Of a stretch of 64,000 nt of DNA, positions 45,801 to 60,131 are shown piece by piece. How positions within the stretch are numbered: position 1 is the stretch's first letter; the number at the start of each line of letters is the position of its first letter. The notes beneath the pieces were generated by a model. It was not told where the DNA came from. It was given only the letters and a program-made list of their open reading frames with translations, and did no database searches. A program made the position numbers and the translations under genes. The stretch is from Streptomyces venezuelae (GTDB taxonomy: Bacteria; Actinomycetota; Actinomycetes; Streptomycetales; Streptomycetaceae), in NCBI RefSeq assembly GCF_008642335.1, contig NZ_CP029191.1:4774001-4838000 (forward strand), given 5' to 3'.

Positions 45801-46358
45801 ACCATCCCGAACCGCGACGGCGAGCGCATGGTGCTCCCGTCCGGCAAGGCGCAGCTGTTCGACGGCCGCTCCGGCGAGCCGTTCCCGGACCCGATCTCGG
45901 TCGGGTACATGTACATCCTCAAGCTGCACCACCTGGTCGACGACAAGCTCCACGCTCGTTCGACCGGTCCGTACTCGATGATCACCCAGCAGCCGCTGGG
46001 TGGTAAGGCACAGTTCGGTGGCCAGCGCTTCGGTGAGATGGAGGTGTGGGCGCTGGAGGCATACGGCGCCGCGTACGCCCTCCAGGAGCTGCTGACGATC
46101 AAGTCCGACGACGTGACCGGCCGCGTGAAGGTCTACGAGGCCATCGTCAAGGGCGAGAACATCCCCGAGCCCGGCATTCCCGAGTCCTTCAAGGTGCTCA
46201 TCAAGGAAATGCAGTCCCTGTGCCTCAACGTGGAGGTGCTGTCCTCGGACGGCATGTCCATCGAGATGCGCGACACCGACGAGGACGTCTTCCGCGCGGC
46301 GGAGGAGCTCGGCATCGACCTGTCCCGGCGCGAGCCGAGCAGCGTCGAAGAGGTCTGA
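42873..46358 (+). CDS. rpoB: RNA polymerase beta subunit
   Basis: 1161 residues from TTG 42873, which follows GGAAGGA by 7 nt and gives the N-terminus [17 protein letters not shown], as I recall for S. coelicolor RpoB. GTG 42843 is in frame but poorly placed. The rifampicin pocket has wild-type-looking residues ([27 protein letters not shown]), so no rpoB resistance change is evident. Other landmarks: [52 protein letters not shown]. It forms a pair with rpoC, which follows after 96 nt. Confidence 0.98.
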   Translation: MAASRTASTANTNNGASTAPLRISFAKIKEPLEVPNLLALQTESFDWLLGNDAWKARVEAALESGQDVPTKSGLEEIFEEISPIEDFSGSMSLTFRDHRFEPPKNSIDECKERDFTFAAPLFVTAEFTNNETGEIKSQTVFMGDFPLMTNKGTFVINGTERVVVSQLVRSPGVYFDSSIDKTSDKDIFSAKIIPSRGAWLEMEIDKRDMVGVRIDRKRKQSVTVLLKALGWTTEQILEEFGEYESMRATLEKDHTQGQDDALLDIYRKLRPGEPPTREAAQTLLENLYFNPKRYDLAKVGRYKVNKKLGADAPLDAGILTVEDIIASIKYLVKLHAGETETVGDSGTSIVVETDDIDHFGNRRLRNVGELIQNQVRTGLARMERVVRERMTTQDVEAITPQTLINIRPVVASIKEFFGTSQLSQFMDQNNPLSGLTHKRRLSALGPGGLSRERAGFEVRDVHPSHYGRMCPIETPEGPNIGLIGSLASYGRVNAFGFVETPYRKVVDGQVTDDVDYLTADEEDRFVIAQANAPLTDDLHFAEARVLIRRRGGEIDYVPGTDVDYMDVSPRQMVSVATAMIPFLEHDDANRALMGANMMRQAVPLITAEAPLVGTGMEYRCAVDAGDVIKAEKAGVVQEVSADYVTVTNDDGTYTTYRIAKFSRSNQGTSVNQKVVVDEGARVIEGQVLADGPATEEGEMALGKNLLVAFMPWEGHNYEDAIILSQRLVQDDVLSSIHIEEHEVDARDTKLGPEEITRDIPNVSEEVLADLDERGIIRIGAEVVAGDILVGKVTPKGETELTPEERLLRAIFGEKAREVRDTSLKVPHGEIGKVIGVRVFDREEGDELPPGVNQLVRVYVAQKRKITDGDKLAGRHGNKGVISKILPIEDMPFLEDGTPVDIILNPLGVPSRMNPGQVLEIHLGWLASRGWDVSGLADEWAQRLQAIGADQVDPGTNVATPVFDGAREDELAGLLQHTIPNRDGERMVLPSGKAQLFDGRSGEPFPDPISVGYMYILKLHHLVDDKLHARSTGPYSMITQQPLGGKAQFGGQRFGEMEVWALEAYGAAYALQELLTIKSDDVTGRVKVYEAIVKGENIPEPGIPESFKVLIKEMQSLCLNVEVLSSDGMSIEMRDTDEDVFRAAEELGIDLSRREPSSVEEV

Positions 46359-46454
46359 CGGGTTGGCCGGCCGGATCGCGTATCCGGCCGGCTCTCCCCG
46401 GACCCGTTCAGACCATGATTGAGACTCGACCCCGAAAGAGGGATTGACGACAAA

Positions 46455-50369
<3,915 letters not shown>

Positions 50370-50383
50370 GTCCCATGTCTGCT

Positions 50384-50420
50384 GAAGGGCGTCCGCTTCC
50401 TTTGGGGGTGGGCGCCCTTC
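50384..50420 (+). terminator. Terminator after rpoC
   Basis: GAAGGGCG (50384-50391) and CGCCCTTC (50413-50420). The arms recur in the next 100 bp (CGCCCTTC at about 50454, GAAGGGCG at about 50499), allowing alternative pairing. Confidence 0.75.
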
Positions 50421-50686
50421 GGCGTTCGGTCTGGTGGCCCATGGCCGGGAGGCGCCCTTCACGCTGGTCTACGGGGCGTACGTGGCTGTTTCGTGCGCGA
50501 AGGGCGGGATGGGCCATCGATCGTGCCGGCGTTGGCTGTACCGCCGGTACTGGCACGCGTTCTGCGGAAGCAGTCCACAGGTATGTGCGGGCATGCCGGA
50601 TCGGGCGGATGTCCAATTGATCAAGGACTTTCTGCGGCAGGCTTGATCTGCAGATGTCCGGCGTGTCGCCCCCCATCGCATTTGTT

Positions 50687-50715
50687 TTGACCAGACTCGA
50701 TGAGGTAGGTACGCT
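50687..50715 (+). promoter_or_regulatory. rpsL (str operon) promoter
   Basis: TTGACC (50687-50692), exactly 17-nt spacer, TACGCT (50710-50715). It is the best housekeeping promoter match in the window. Confidence 0.85.
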
Positions 50716-50835
50716 CAGACCTTGTGCCTGGGGTGTGCCTGGGCTCGCGCGCGTGTCATCAGCCGCTGCGGGAGTCCGAGAAAGGCCACCGTAATCTGCG
50801 CCCCTTTCCGCCTTGCGGCGGGAGTCTGCAGCATT

Positions 50836-50860
50836 CGACACACCCGACCGCGTGGGTCGG
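50836..50860 (+). promoter_or_regulatory. 25-nt leader element shared with rpsJ
   Basis: CGACAC-A-CCCGACCGCGTGGGTCGG occurs in the rpsL leader; the rpsJ leader has the same 25 nt with one change (60442-60466). It folds as CCGACC-GCGTG-GGTCGG. Confidence 0.7.
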
Positions 50861-50910
50861 CGACGTTCCGGGTTAGCTTTACTATTCGGCACACAGAAAC
50901 CGGAGAAGTA

Positions 50911-51282
50911 GTGCCTACGATCCAGCAGCTGGTCCGTAAGGGCCGGCAGGACAAGGTCGAGAAGAACAAGACGCCCGCACTTGAGGGTTCGCCCCAGCGC
51001 CGTGGCGTCTGCACGCGTGTGTTCACGACCACCCCGAAGAAGCCGAACTCGGCCCTCCGTAAGGTCGCGCGTGTGCGTCTGACCTCCGGGATCGAGGTCA
51101 CGGCCTACATTCCGGGTGAGGGACACAACCTGCAGGAGCACTCCATCGTGCTCGTGCGTGGTGGCCGTGTGAAGGACCTGCCTGGTGTTCGTTACAAGAT
51201 CATCCGCGGTTCCCTCGACACCCAGGGTGTCAAGAACCGCAAGCAGGCCCGCAGCCGCTACGGCGCCAAGAAGGAGAAGTAA
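50911..51282 (+). CDS. rpsL: 30S ribosomal protein S12
   Basis: 123 residues. Decoding-centre protein. [40 protein letters not shown] and [20 protein letters not shown] are intact; the two lysines that mutate to streptomycin resistance (TPKKPNS, RVKDLPG) are wild type. GTG 50911 follows GGAGAAG. The upstream open frame is leader sequence. Confidence 0.98.
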   Translation: MPTIQQLVRKGRQDKVEKNKTPALEGSPQRRGVCTRVFTTTPKKPNSALRKVARVRLTSGIEVTAYIPGEGHNLQEHSIVLVRGGRVKDLPGVRYKIIRGSLDTQGVKNRKQARSRYGAKKEK

Positions 51283-51284
51283 GA

Positions 51285-51755
51285 ATGCCTCGTAAGGGCC
51301 CCGCCCCGAAGCGCCCGGTCATCATCGACCCGGTCTACGGTTCTCCTCTGGTGACCTCCCTCATCAACAAGGTGCTGCTGAACGGCAAGCGCTCCACCGC
51401 CGAGCGCATCGTGTACGGCGCCATGGAGGGCCTGCGCGAGAAGACCGGCAACGACCCGGTCATCACGCTGAAGCGCGCGCTCGAGAACATCAAGCCGACC
51501 CTCGAGGTCAAGTCCCGCCGTGTCGGTGGCGCGACCTACCAGGTCCCGATCGAGGTCAAGCCGGGCCGTGCGAACACGCTCGCCCTGCGCTGGCTCGTCG
51601 GTTACTCCCGCGCCCGTCGCGAGAAGACCATGACCGAGCGTCTGCTCAACGAGCTCCTCGACGCCTCCAACGGCCTCGGTGCCGCTGTGAAGAAGCGCGA
51701 GGACACCCACAAGATGGCCGAGTCCAACAAGGCCTTCGCGCACTACCGCTGGTAG
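51285..51755 (+). CDS. rpsG: 30S ribosomal protein S7
   Basis: 156 residues. Organises the 30S head by binding 3' 16S r[60 protein letters not shown]. Starts 2 nt after the rpsL stop, with the ribosome-binding site (AAGGAGAAG) inside rpsL. Confidence 0.98.
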   Translation: MPRKGPAPKRPVIIDPVYGSPLVTSLINKVLLNGKRSTAERIVYGAMEGLREKTGNDPVITLKRALENIKPTLEVKSRRVGGATYQVPIEVKPGRANTLALRWLVGYSRARREKTMTERLLNELLDASNGLGAAVKKREDTHKMAESNKAFAHYRW

Positions 51756-51794
51756 TCGCTACCCCCATCGAGACCGAGAGAAGACTGAGCCGAC

Positions 51795-53921
51795 ATGGCT
51801 ACCACTTCACTTGACCTGGCCAAGGTGCGCAACATCGGCATCATGGCCCACATCGACGCGGGCAAGACGACGACCACCGAGCGGATCCTGTTCTACACCG
51901 GTGTGTCGTACAAGATCGGTGAGGTCCACGACGGTGCCGCCACGATGGACTGGATGGAGCAGGAGCAGGAGCGTGGCATCACGATCACCTCTGCTGCCAC
52001 CACCTGTCACTGGCCGCTGAACGACGTCGATCACACGATCAACATCATCGACACCCCGGGCCACGTCGACTTCACCGTCGAGGTGGAGCGTTCGCTCCGC
52101 GTGCTCGACGGTGCCGTGACGGTGTTCGACGGCGTTGCCGGCGTCGAGCCCCAGTCCGAGACCGTGTGGCGTCAGGCGGACCGTTACGGCGTCCCGCGTA
52201 TCTGCTTCGTCAACAAGCTCGACCGCACCGGTGCCGAGTTCCACCGTTGTGTCGACATGATCGTCGACCGCCTCGGTGCGACCCCGATCGTCATGCAGCT
52301 GCCCATCGGCGCAGAGGCTGACTTCAAGGGCGTCGTCGACCTCGTCACCATGAAGGCCTTCGTCTGGTCCGCAGAGACCAAGATGGGCGAGGCCTACGAC
52401 ATCGTCGACATCCCCGACACGCACACCGAGGCTGCCGAGGAGTACCGCGGCAAGCTGCTCGAGGCCGTCGCGGAGAACGACGAAGAGATGATGGAGCTGT
52501 ACCTGGAGGGCCAGGAGCCCACCGAGGAGCAGCTGTACGCGGCGATCCGTCGCATCACCATCGCCTCCGGCAAGGGCGGCGACACCACCGTCACCCCCGT
52601 CTTCTGCGGTACCGCGTTCAAGAACAAGGGCGTCCAGCCCCTGCTCGACGCGGTCGTGCGCTACCTTCCCTCCCCCCTGGACGTCGAGGCCATCGAGGGC
52701 CACGACGTCAAGGACCCGGAGCTGGTCGTCAAGCGCAAGCCGTCCGACGACGAGCCGCTGTCGGCCCTCGCGTTCAAGATCGCGAGCGACCCGCACCTCG
52801 GCAAGCTCACCTTCGTCCGGATCTACTCCGGTCGCCTGGACTCCGGCACCGCGGTGCTGAACTCCGTCAAGGGCAAGAAGGAGCGCATCGGCAAGATCTA
52901 CCGCATGCACGCGAACAAGCGTGAGGAGATCGAGTCGGTGGGCGCCGGTGACATCGTCGCCGTCATGGGCCTGAAGCAGACCACCACGGGTGAGACGCTC
53001 TCCGACGACAAGGCTCCGGTCATCCTGGAGTCCATGGACTTCCCGGCCCCGGTGATCGAGGTCGCCATCGAGCCGAAGTCCAAGGGCGACCAGGAGAAGC
53101 TGGGTGTCGCCATCCAGCGTCTCTCGGAGGAGGACCCCTCCTTCCGCGTCCACTCGGACGAGGAGACCGGCCAGACCATCATCGGTGGTATGGGTGAGCT
53201 CCACCTCGAGGTGCTCGTCGACCGCATGAAGCGCGAGTTCCGCGTCGAGGCGAACGTCGGCAAGCCGCAGGTGGCGTACCGCGAGACGATCCGCAAGGCC
53301 GTCGAGCGCGTCGACTTCACGCACAAGAAGCAGACCGGTGGTACCGGTCAGTTCGCCAAGGTGCAGATCGCGATCGAGCCGATCCTCGATGGCGACGCGT
53401 CGTACGAGTTCGTCAACAAGGTCACCGGTGGCCGCATCCCGCGGGAGTACATCCCGTCGGTCGACGCCGGTGCGCAGGAAGCCATGCAGTTCGGCATCCT
53501 CGCGGGCTACGAGATGACGGGCGTCCGCGTCACGCTCATCGACGGTGCCTACCACGAGGTCGACTCCTCGGAGCTCGCCTTCAAGATCGCCGGTTCGCAG
53601 GCCTTCAAGGAGGCCGCGCGCAAGGCGTCCCCCGTGCTGCTCGAGCCGATGATGGCCGTCGAGGTCACCACGCCCGAGGACTACATGGGCGATGTCATCG
53701 GCGACATCAACTCCCGCCGTGGCCAGATCCAGGCCATGGAGGAGCGCAGCGGCGCTCGCGTCGTGAAGGGCCTCGTGCCCCTCTCGGAGATGTTCGGCTA
53801 CGTCGGAGACCTCCGCAGCAAGACGTCGGGTCGCGCAAGCTACTCAATGCAGTTCGACTCCTACGCCGAGGTTCCGCGGAACGTCGCCGAGGAGATCATC
53901 GCGAAGGCCAAGGGCGAGTAA
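51795..53921 (+). CDS. fusA: Elongation factor G
   Basis: 708 residues. Translocase GTPase. G1 [16 protein letters not shown]2 [12 protein letters not shown]3 [15 protein letters not shown]4 [10 protein letters not shown]. Domain IV/V landmarks [15 protein letters not shown] and [17 protein letters not shown]. Sits 39 nt after rpsG, in the usual str operon order. Confidence 0.98.
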   Translation: MATTSLDLAKVRNIGIMAHIDAGKTTTTERILFYTGVSYKIGEVHDGAATMDWMEQEQERGITITSAATTCHWPLNDVDHTINIIDTPGHVDFTVEVERSLRVLDGAVTVFDGVAGVEPQSETVWRQADRYGVPRICFVNKLDRTGAEFHRCVDMIVDRLGATPIVMQLPIGAEADFKGVVDLVTMKAFVWSAETKMGEAYDIVDIPDTHTEAAEEYRGKLLEAVAENDEEMMELYLEGQEPTEEQLYAAIRRITIASGKGGDTTVTPVFCGTAFKNKGVQPLLDAVVRYLPSPLDVEAIEGHDVKDPELVVKRKPSDDEPLSALAFKIASDPHLGKLTFVRIYSGRLDSGTAVLNSVKGKKERIGKIYRMHANKREEIESVGAGDIVAVMGLKQTTTGETLSDDKAPVILESMDFPAPVIEVAIEPKSKGDQEKLGVAIQRLSEEDPSFRVHSDEETGQTIIGGMGELHLEVLVDRMKREFRVEANVGKPQVAYRETIRKAVERVDFTHKKQTGGTGQFAKVQIAIEPILDGDASYEFVNKVTGGRIPREYIPSVDAGAQEAMQFGILAGYEMTGVRVTLIDGAYHEVDSSELAFKIAGSQAFKEAARKASPVLLEPMMAVEVTTPEDYMGDVIGDINSRRGQIQAMEERSGARVVKGLVPLSEMFGYVGDLRSKTSGRASYSMQFDSYAEVPRNVAEEIIAKAKGE

Positions 53922-53955
53922 CTCACCCGAGTTCACGCTTTAGGCTTGACACCAT

Positions 53956-53994
53956 CCGCCGGGGTTCGACCCCGCAGGGCGAGAACCCCGGCGG
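53956..53994 (+). terminator. Hairpin between fusA and tuf
   Basis: CCGCCGGGGTTC (53956-53967) and GAACCCCGGCGG (53983-53994), perfect 12-bp stem, 15-nt loop. No T-tract follows, so it may be an mRNA processing or stability element rather than a full terminator. A TTGACA at 53945 could be part of a separate tuf promoter. Confidence 0.65.
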
Positions 53995-54065
53995 CTGGCT
54001 TCCCAGCAAAGATCACCTGGCGCCGATGAAGCAAGGCGTACAGAACCACTCCACAGGAGGACCCA

Positions 54066-55259
<1,194 letters not shown>

Positions 55260-55335
55260 GTCCTCCCGACTTGCTTGCGGATCGGGGTAACCCGGTTGCT
55301 CTGAACTGAGCGCATCGCAGGACACGCAGTAACGG

Positions 55336-55369
55336 AAGGGCCCGTACGACTTCGGTCGTACGGGCCCTT
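55336..55369 (+). terminator. Terminator after tuf
   Basis: AAGGGCCCGTACGAC, loop TTCG, GTCGTACGGGCCCTT: perfect 15-bp stem with a stable tetraloop, then T and C. Confidence 0.95.
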
Positions 55370-55404
55370 TCGCGTGGACGCGGCCGTTTCGACGCCTCAG
55401 CGGC

Positions 55405-55992
55405 CTACTGGTAGCGAGGCAGGGACTCGGTCGGAATCGTCCACTCTGCGATGGTGACGTCCTCGCCGTAGACGAAGTCCTTACGGGTCGCATAGCGCGG
55501 ACCCTGCGGGGTGGCGTGGATGTCGGTGAGGACGGCACCCGTACCGGTGCGTGGGTCGAAGATCGCGTAAACGGGGATGCCGAGCAGCGGGTAGTCCCGC
55601 ATCTTGCTCACCCAGTCGTTGTCCGGGTTGGAGCGCGAAACGATCTCGATCGCGGCGATGAGCGTACGAGGGTCGAAGGCCTCCGGCACCTCCATGTCCG
55701 CCTCGGCGATCACCATGATGTCCGGGTGCCGCATGATCCCCCCGGGTTCGTCCTCCACATCAGGCGTCCCCGTGTGGGCCACCAGCTCCTCCGGCATCAC
55801 CTTCTCCAGGCGCTTCCGTAGGCGCAGCGCAGTCAGCTCGTGGGGTCCAACGGGCGACAGCATGTCGTGGACGATCCCTTCCTGGGTGATCTCAAACTTG
55901 CCCGGAAGGGCGTCCCCGAGCTGCACGACGGCGTCCCGCATCGCCTGGTACTGGGAGCTGCCCTGTCGTGCACTGTGCGGCGTGACGGTCAT
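55405..55992 (-). CDS. Uma2-family putative endonuclease
   Basis: 195 residues from ATG 55992. The Uma2 (DUF820) restriction-endonuclease-like fold shows [15 protein letters not shown] (Asp), then [17 protein letters not shown] (Glu in the EIVS motif) and [18 protein letters not shown]. These fit a PD-(D/E)xK core. Uma2 proteins are abundant in Streptomyces and of unproven function. Convergent with tuf. Confidence 0.88.
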   Translation of the reverse strand: MTVTPHSARQGSSQYQAMRDAVVQLGDALPGKFEITQEGIVHDMLSPVGPHELTALRLRKRLEKVMPEELVAHTGTPDVEDEPGGIMRHPDIMVIAEADMEVPEAFDPRTLIAAIEIVSRSNPDNDWVSKMRDYPLLGIPVYAIFDPRTGTGAVLTDIHATPQGPRYATRKDFVYGEDVTIAEWTIPTESLPRYQ

Positions 55993-56037
55993 GGCGTGCG
56001 CTCCTCGTCTGTGCCCGGGGGCCAAGGGTCGTCACGT

Positions 56038-56424
56038 TCATGCTAGGTCGCCTCTCGGCCGGGGCGGTGATTGTCCGGAGCCCTGCACCGCCTTCATGGC
56101 GTTGTCCAGGACGGCGCTCAGCTCGCGCAGGGCTTCACGGGCGACGGTGGCGTCCTCGTGTTCGAGGTCCCGCGTGGCGCGGGCGTGCCGCGTGGAAAGG
56201 TCGGGGCGGCGGGCGATCTCGATGTCCCTGGCCCAGGTCAGGACCCAGCCCTGCACGGGGCTGAGGGACTGCCATGCGGCAGCCTTGGCCAAGGCTTCGT
56301 CCTTGGTTCGCTGCATTTCCGGCAGGCGGGCCGGGGCGACGACTGCGAGGGCGGCGTGCAGGGCATCCAGGGTCTGGGCGGGGCGGGGGACCAGTTCGTG
56401 GGCGTGGCCGGGCTGTGGGGTCAG
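56038..56424 (-). CDS. Small helical protein, probable CTG start, function unknown
   Basis: 128 residues if it starts at CTG 56424 (LTPQPGHAHELVPRPAQTL). An internal ATG at 56316 gives 92 (MQRTKDEALAK). The longer form is favoured by GGGAGGA just upstream, by the 4-nt CTGA overlap with the stop of the preceding winged-helix gene, and by protein-like sequence continuing upstream (LDALHAALAVVAPARLPEM). No known domain; it is mostly helical with WVLTWARDIEIARRPDLSTRH. I do not recognise a function. Confidence 0.6.
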   Translation of the reverse strand: MTPQPGHAHELVPRPAQTLDALHAALAVVAPARLPEMQRTKDEALAKAAAWQSLSPVQGWVLTWARDIEIARRPDLSTRHARATRDLEHEDATVAREALRELSAVLDNAMKAVQGSGQSPPRPRGDLA

Positions 56425-57362
56425 GGTTTCCTCCCGGCTCCGTTCTCGGTGCAGTCGCGGCAGCGGCCCGGTTCTGGGGCTCGGTAGGCGCGGTCGCAGG
56501 TTTCGCAGTTCTGGAGTGGATGGCGGGTGGGCTGCGGGGCGTGGAACGGGGGTGAGGGTGGGATCAGGGCTGTCAGTCGGTGGGACAGGAGAGCGGCGGG
56601 GTGGCGGGGGCCATCGGGTGGGAGGGAATGGGTCAGGGCGTGGTGTACGGAGGCCGGAGTGGCTTCTCGTTCCAGCCAGGCGGCTACGCCAGGGGTGAGG
56701 TGGGCGGTTTCTAGGGCGGTGAGGAGCAGGTGGGGGGCTTGGTGGCGTAGGTCCGTAAGGGTGTCAGCGGCCTGTTGGAGGAGGGCCGGGGTGGGGGAGG
56801 AGGGGTGCGGTACGGCAGGGAGGGAGCGGAGGTGCTTGCGGGGTGCGTGCGGGGGCTCGCCGGGCGTGGGTGGGGCTGAGACGGTGGCGGGCTGCCTGCG
56901 TGGTGCGGTGGGGGCGCGCTGAGCCGCCACCTGTGGGTGGTTGCAGGACGTCGTGCGGGTGATGATGCGGCCGGCGGGGGTGCGTTCGCGCTCGCGGCGC
57001 AGGTAGCCGTGGGTCTCCAGCTCGCGCAGGGCCGCGGCGATGCGGGCCGCGCCCTCCGGGAAACGGGTGGTGAGGCTCTTGATGTCGACCCGGGATCCGG
57101 CTGGCAGCGACTGGATGTGGCAGCCCAGGCCGATCGCCAGGAGGGAGAGCTCCCGGTGCTGGGTGAGGTGGTTGCCGATCACCGTGAAGCGCGTGGTGTG
57201 GCGGGTGTTCTCGTGCGTGATTCCGGACGTGGGTGCGGAGGCGTTGGGCCGTCGACGCGTGTCCGTTCGGCTGCGGGGGTGTCGGGTCGCCCGTGCGTGG
57301 GATTGATTGCCGCCAGAAGCGGACTGGGCGCGCGGGGGCGCGCTAGGGTTTTGGGTGTCCAT
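56421..57362 (-). CDS. Winged-helix DNA-binding protein with C-terminal zinc pairs
   Basis: 313 residues from ATG 57362. After a Ser/Arg/Pro-rich N-terminus, residues ~60-140 form a helix-turn-helix (HRELSLLAIGLGCHIQSLPA, VDIKSLTTRFPEGAARIAAA, LRELETHGYLRRERER). A proline-rich linker and a helical middle follow. The C-terminus has CETCDRAYRAPEPGRCRDC, a likely zinc-binding pair. It resembles helix-turn-helix proteins common in Streptomyces chromosomes. Targets unknown. Overlaps the next gene by 4 nt. Confidence 0.75.
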   Translation of the reverse strand: MDTQNPSAPPRAQSASGGNQSHARATRHPRSRTDTRRRPNASAPTSGITHENTRHTTRFTVIGNHLTQHRELSLLAIGLGCHIQSLPAGSRVDIKSLTTRFPEGAARIAAALRELETHGYLRRERERTPAGRIITRTTSCNHPQVAAQRAPTAPRRQPATVSAPPTPGEPPHAPRKHLRSLPAVPHPSSPTPALLQQAADTLTDLRHQAPHLLLTALETAHLTPGVAAWLEREATPASVHHALTHSLPPDGPRHPAALLSHRLTALIPPSPPFHAPQPTRHPLQNCETCDRAYRAPEPGRCRDCTENGAGRKP

Positions 57363-57579
57363 CGGGAAGGTGCTTTCTTCCTCGGTGGTCAGGCCCTCGC
57401 CTCGGGATTGCCGTCCCGGCGGGGGCCGTCGCATGTCTGGTGTTGTTGTTCGGCTGCTGGGGCTGAGAGTAGGGCCATTGGGGGGCCGGAAAGCCAGCCG
57501 AGCCGGGGATGTTCACCCGGGGGAGTGAGCCGCCCCTGGCGGGGCCTGGTGGGGTTTGGTGGGGTGTCTCTTCTCCGTC

Positions 57580-58050
57580 TTACGTTCCTTGGGAAAAGGC
57601 ACCGGCGGTACCGGAGCACGGGGGGTCGGGCTCCGGTGGCGTGAGGCTCAGTTCCGCCCACACCGTCTTGCGCGGAAAGCGGTCCTCCGTTACTCCCCAG
57701 CGGTGTGCCAGCGCTTCTACGAGGAGCAGGCCACGCCCCGATTCGGCGTCGGGGGATGCGGGGCGGGGGATGGGCAGGCATTCGGGGTGCGTGTCTGTGA
57801 CCTCGATGCGGAGCGCTTCCGCAGTGGCGTGCAGTGCGAGTCGGAAGTCGCGGCCCGGTACACGGCCGTGGGCTGCGGCGTTGGCGGCGAGCTCCGCGAC
57901 GATGTGGCGGGCCGGGTCCAGGGGGAGCCCCCACGAACGAAACTGCTCGGTTGCGAGAAGTCGTGCGAGGCGGGCTCCGCGAGGCGTGGGGGAGAGCAGG
58001 ACGCTGAAGTGACGGGCGATGTGGGGGAGTTCGGCGGTTTCCTGGTTCAC
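57580..58050 (-). CDS. RsbW-like ATP-binding (anti-sigma type) protein
   Basis: 156 residues from GTG 58050. GHKL ATPase fold as in anti-sigma kinases: HIVAELAANAAAHGRVPGRD (N-box), IEVTDTHPECLPIP (G1) and ESGRGLLLVEALAHRWGV (G2). Such small ATPases often sit beside DUF397 and DUF5753/Scr1 regulators in Streptomyces developmental (whiJ-like) loci. Here the neighbours are a DUF397 gene and a truncated DUF5753 fragment, read divergently. Confidence 0.88.
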   Translation of the reverse strand: MNQETAELPHIARHFSVLLSPTPRGARLARLLATEQFRSWGLPLDPARHIVAELAANAAAHGRVPGRDFRLALHATAEALRIEVTDTHPECLPIPRPASPDAESGRGLLLVEALAHRWGVTEDRFPRKTVWAELSLTPPEPDPPCSGTAGAFSQGT

Positions 58051-58132
58051 GTCACTCAGCGTGGCCCCTGACTCTTACGCTGCGCAGTGACATGACGGCC
58101 GCGTACGGTCACTGTCCTGCGTTTGTCCAGGG

Positions 58133-58360
58133 ATGCCGACGTACCGCGAAGCTCATCCGGGGATGGACGGGAAGATCGAGGTGCTGAAGTTCCGGGACGG
58201 CACAGCAGTGGGGCGTTCAGAAGGCGCCTTCAACGGTCGTCCTGTGACGTGCCCGAAGCAGCTCCGCATCCTTGAGATGCGGTACGGAATCATCCGAGCC
58301 GAGGCACTCTCGCCACGGGAGACGCTGACCTTCATCGAGCAAGTGCTGGGAGAGACATGA
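58133..58360 (+). pseudogene. C-terminal remnant of a DUF5753 (Scr1-type) XRE regulator
   Basis: 75 residues that match only the end of DUF5753 regulators: AHPGMDGKIEVLKFRDGTAV, SEGAFNGRP, and RIEAEAL-like RAEALSPRETLTFIEQVL. The normal ~280-residue protein has an N-terminal XRE helix-turn-helix that is missing; there is no room for it before the divergent RsbW-like gene. The stub is still open from ATG 58133 and overlaps the DUF397 gene by ATGA, so it may be translated. Confidence 0.75.
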
Positions 58361-58566
58361 TCCGCAAGGCTGCCGCGCAAGGCGTTCCCGAGCTGGCCTG
58401 GTTCAAGAGCAGCTACAGCAGCGACGGGAACGAGGGTGACTGCGTAGAGGTCGCCCACGCCCCCCGCGCCGTCCACGTCCGCGACTCGAAGCAGACGTCA
58501 GGCCCTCGCCTCGCCCTCAGCGGCACCGCCTGGGCCGCCTTCCTTGCCCACGCCGCCCGGCGCTGA
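58357..58566 (+). CDS. DUF397 protein
   Basis: 69 residues with the DUF397 signature: WFKSSYSSDGNEGDCVEVAH, then AVHVRDSKQTSGPRLALSG and WAAFLAHA. DUF397 proteins accompany WhiJ-like XRE regulators and are thought to antagonise them. Here the partner is truncated. ATGA overlap with the fragment upstream; it converges on the ADP-ribosylglycohydrolase-like gene. Confidence 0.9.
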   Translation: MIRKAAAQGVPELAWFKSSYSSDGNEGDCVEVAHAPRAVHVRDSKQTSGPRLALSGTAWAAFLAHAARR

Positions 58567-58567
58567 C

Positions 58568-60052
58568 TCAGTCCCGGTCCCACGCCCCGCCCAGCGCCCC
58601 CAACCGCTCCCCGTACTCCACCGCCTCCACCCACTCCGGAGGCCACCCCGACGGGCCTCGGTGCGCTCCCGCCAGCGCCCCCGCCAGGGCCGCCGTCGCC
58701 GCCGAGGGGCCGGAGGTGTGCGCCGCCCGGCGCAGGGCCTGGCGCGGGTGCGCCCCCGTCGACAGGAACGCGTACAGGGCGCCGCCCAGCACCGTCTCCG
58801 CCGTCCACGCCGTACCCACCGCCGCGCCCGGATCCGTGTCGCTCCCCAGCGCCGCCTCCACCGCGTCCAGCACCGCCACGCACTCGTCCCAGCCCGCCGC
58901 GATGAACGACACCGCCTCGGCCCGGGGCGCCAGGTCGCCCAGCCAGTCCGCGCGGTACGTGTGGCGGGACGCCGACGCGTACAGACGCAGCTCGCCGAGC
59001 AGGTCGGCAGGCTTGCAGCGGTGCCTCAGCAGGTCCACCGCGTGCGACGCCAGGTCACTTGCCGCCAGGGCTGTGGGGTGGGCGTGGGTGAGGGCTGCCT
59101 GTAGTTGGGCGATTCCCGAGCGTTGGTCGGGGGTCAGGTACGGCGCCAGGCCCACCGTCGCCGCTCGTACCACCGCCGCGCAGCCCTTCGAGCCGGTCGC
59201 CGTCGCCTGTTGCCAGGGGACCGGGGTCGACAGCGCCTCGCAGGATTCCCGCGTCGTACGGCCGGGGGAGCGGTCGTTGTCCGGGGAGCGGTGCCAACCG
59301 ATCAGGTGGGTGCGCAGGGCCGTCGTCACCGCCCCGGGGGTCAGCCAGGGTGGGGCAGGGACGGCGCCCCGTACCGTGAGCGCCTGCCTCGCCTCTGCCT
59401 CCGGCAACGGGGCCCGTACCGCCACCTCCGCCAGCGCCTCCCCTACCGCCAGCGTCAGCTGCGTCTGGTCCGAGACCCGTACCGTGCCGTCGGAGGAGAG
59501 AGGGAGCTCCATCGATTGCCAGGGGCCGTAGACGGCGGTGATGCGGTCCAGCCCCAGCCCGGAGAGCGGGCGGCCCATCGCGTCGCCGATCGCCAGGCCC
59601 TGGAGCGCCGCACGGCACGACCTCCACACGGTGCGGCGGTAGGGCTGGTCCGCCAGGGCGTAGAGGGAGGCCAGGTCCGGGGAGGTCGTGAGTGAGCCCG
59701 GGAGCGCCCCCAGGGCCTCGCTGGTCAGCTCCTGCAGCACTCTCGTCGGCGGTACGCCCCGCTCCTTGCCGGCCCGTAGGCGGCGCAGCCACACGCCGCC
59801 CGCGTTCACCGCCCGCGTCCCCGCGTCCCTCCGTATGATCCAGCCCGCCGCGTCGTCCTCGTCGCACGCCCACACGTAGGTGGTGACGGTGCCGTCGTCG
59901 TCCGCCACGGCCACGTACCGGACCGGGCGGGTCGTCTCCTCCGCGTACTCGGGCGGGCCGCTCACGTATGAGAAGGCCACGTCCTCCTCGAAGCGGGGGT
60001 TGATGTACTTCCGGGGGAGGAAGCGGGGGGCGGGGGAGGTTGCGTCGCTCAC
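58568..60052 (-). CDS. ADP-ribosylglycohydrolase-family protein, altered metal site
   Basis: 494 residues from GTG 60052. An N-terminal extension (1-140; FLPRKYINPRFEEDVAFSYV) precedes the all-helical ARH domain: GLAIGDAMGRPLSGLGLDR at 152-170, then SDQTQLTLAVGEAL from 194, TGSKGCAAVVRAATVGL, and SDTDPGAAVGTAW at 404-416. The usual TDDT motif reads SDQT, so one metal-ligand Asp is replaced by Gln. The C-terminal DxD is kept. It may be an altered hydrolase or a binding protein. Confidence 0.82.
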   Translation of the reverse strand: MSDATSPAPRFLPRKYINPRFEEDVAFSYVSGPPEYAEETTRPVRYVAVADDDGTVTTYVWACDEDDAAGWIIRRDAGTRAVNAGGVWLRRLRAGKERGVPPTRVLQELTSEALGALPGSLTTSPDLASLYALADQPYRRTVWRSCRAALQGLAIGDAMGRPLSGLGLDRITAVYGPWQSMELPLSSDGTVRVSDQTQLTLAVGEALAEVAVRAPLPEAEARQALTVRGAVPAPPWLTPGAVTTALRTHLIGWHRSPDNDRSPGRTTRESCEALSTPVPWQQATATGSKGCAAVVRAATVGLAPYLTPDQRSGIAQLQAALTHAHPTALAASDLASHAVDLLRHRCKPADLLGELRLYASASRHTYRADWLGDLAPRAEAVSFIAAGWDECVAVLDAVEAALGSDTDPGAAVGTAWTAETVLGGALYAFLSTGAHPRQALRRAAHTSGPSAATAALAGALAGAHRGPSGWPPEWVEAVEYGERLGALGGAWDRD

Positions 60053-60103
60053 CCGTCCACCCTCCCCGAAGCCGTCACCGGCGCGTCGCGCCCGCCCCGG
60101 GTT

Positions 60104-60131
60104 TGATCTCCGTCACTCAGCGGGTAATGTC
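60104..60131 (+). promoter_or_regulatory. Candidate rpsJ promoter
   Basis: TTGATC (60104-60109), 16-nt spacer, TAATGT (60126-60131). It would give a ~390-nt leader. Confidence 0.5.

Larger units (their letters stand above)
50421..50910 (+). other. rpsL upstream region, 490 bp, no gene
   Basis: Non-coding region between the rpoC terminator and rpsL. It contains a near-consensus promoter and a ~190-nt leader with the hairpin element shared with rpsJ (both listed separately). The part before 50680 shows nothing I can support. Confidence 0.6.
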
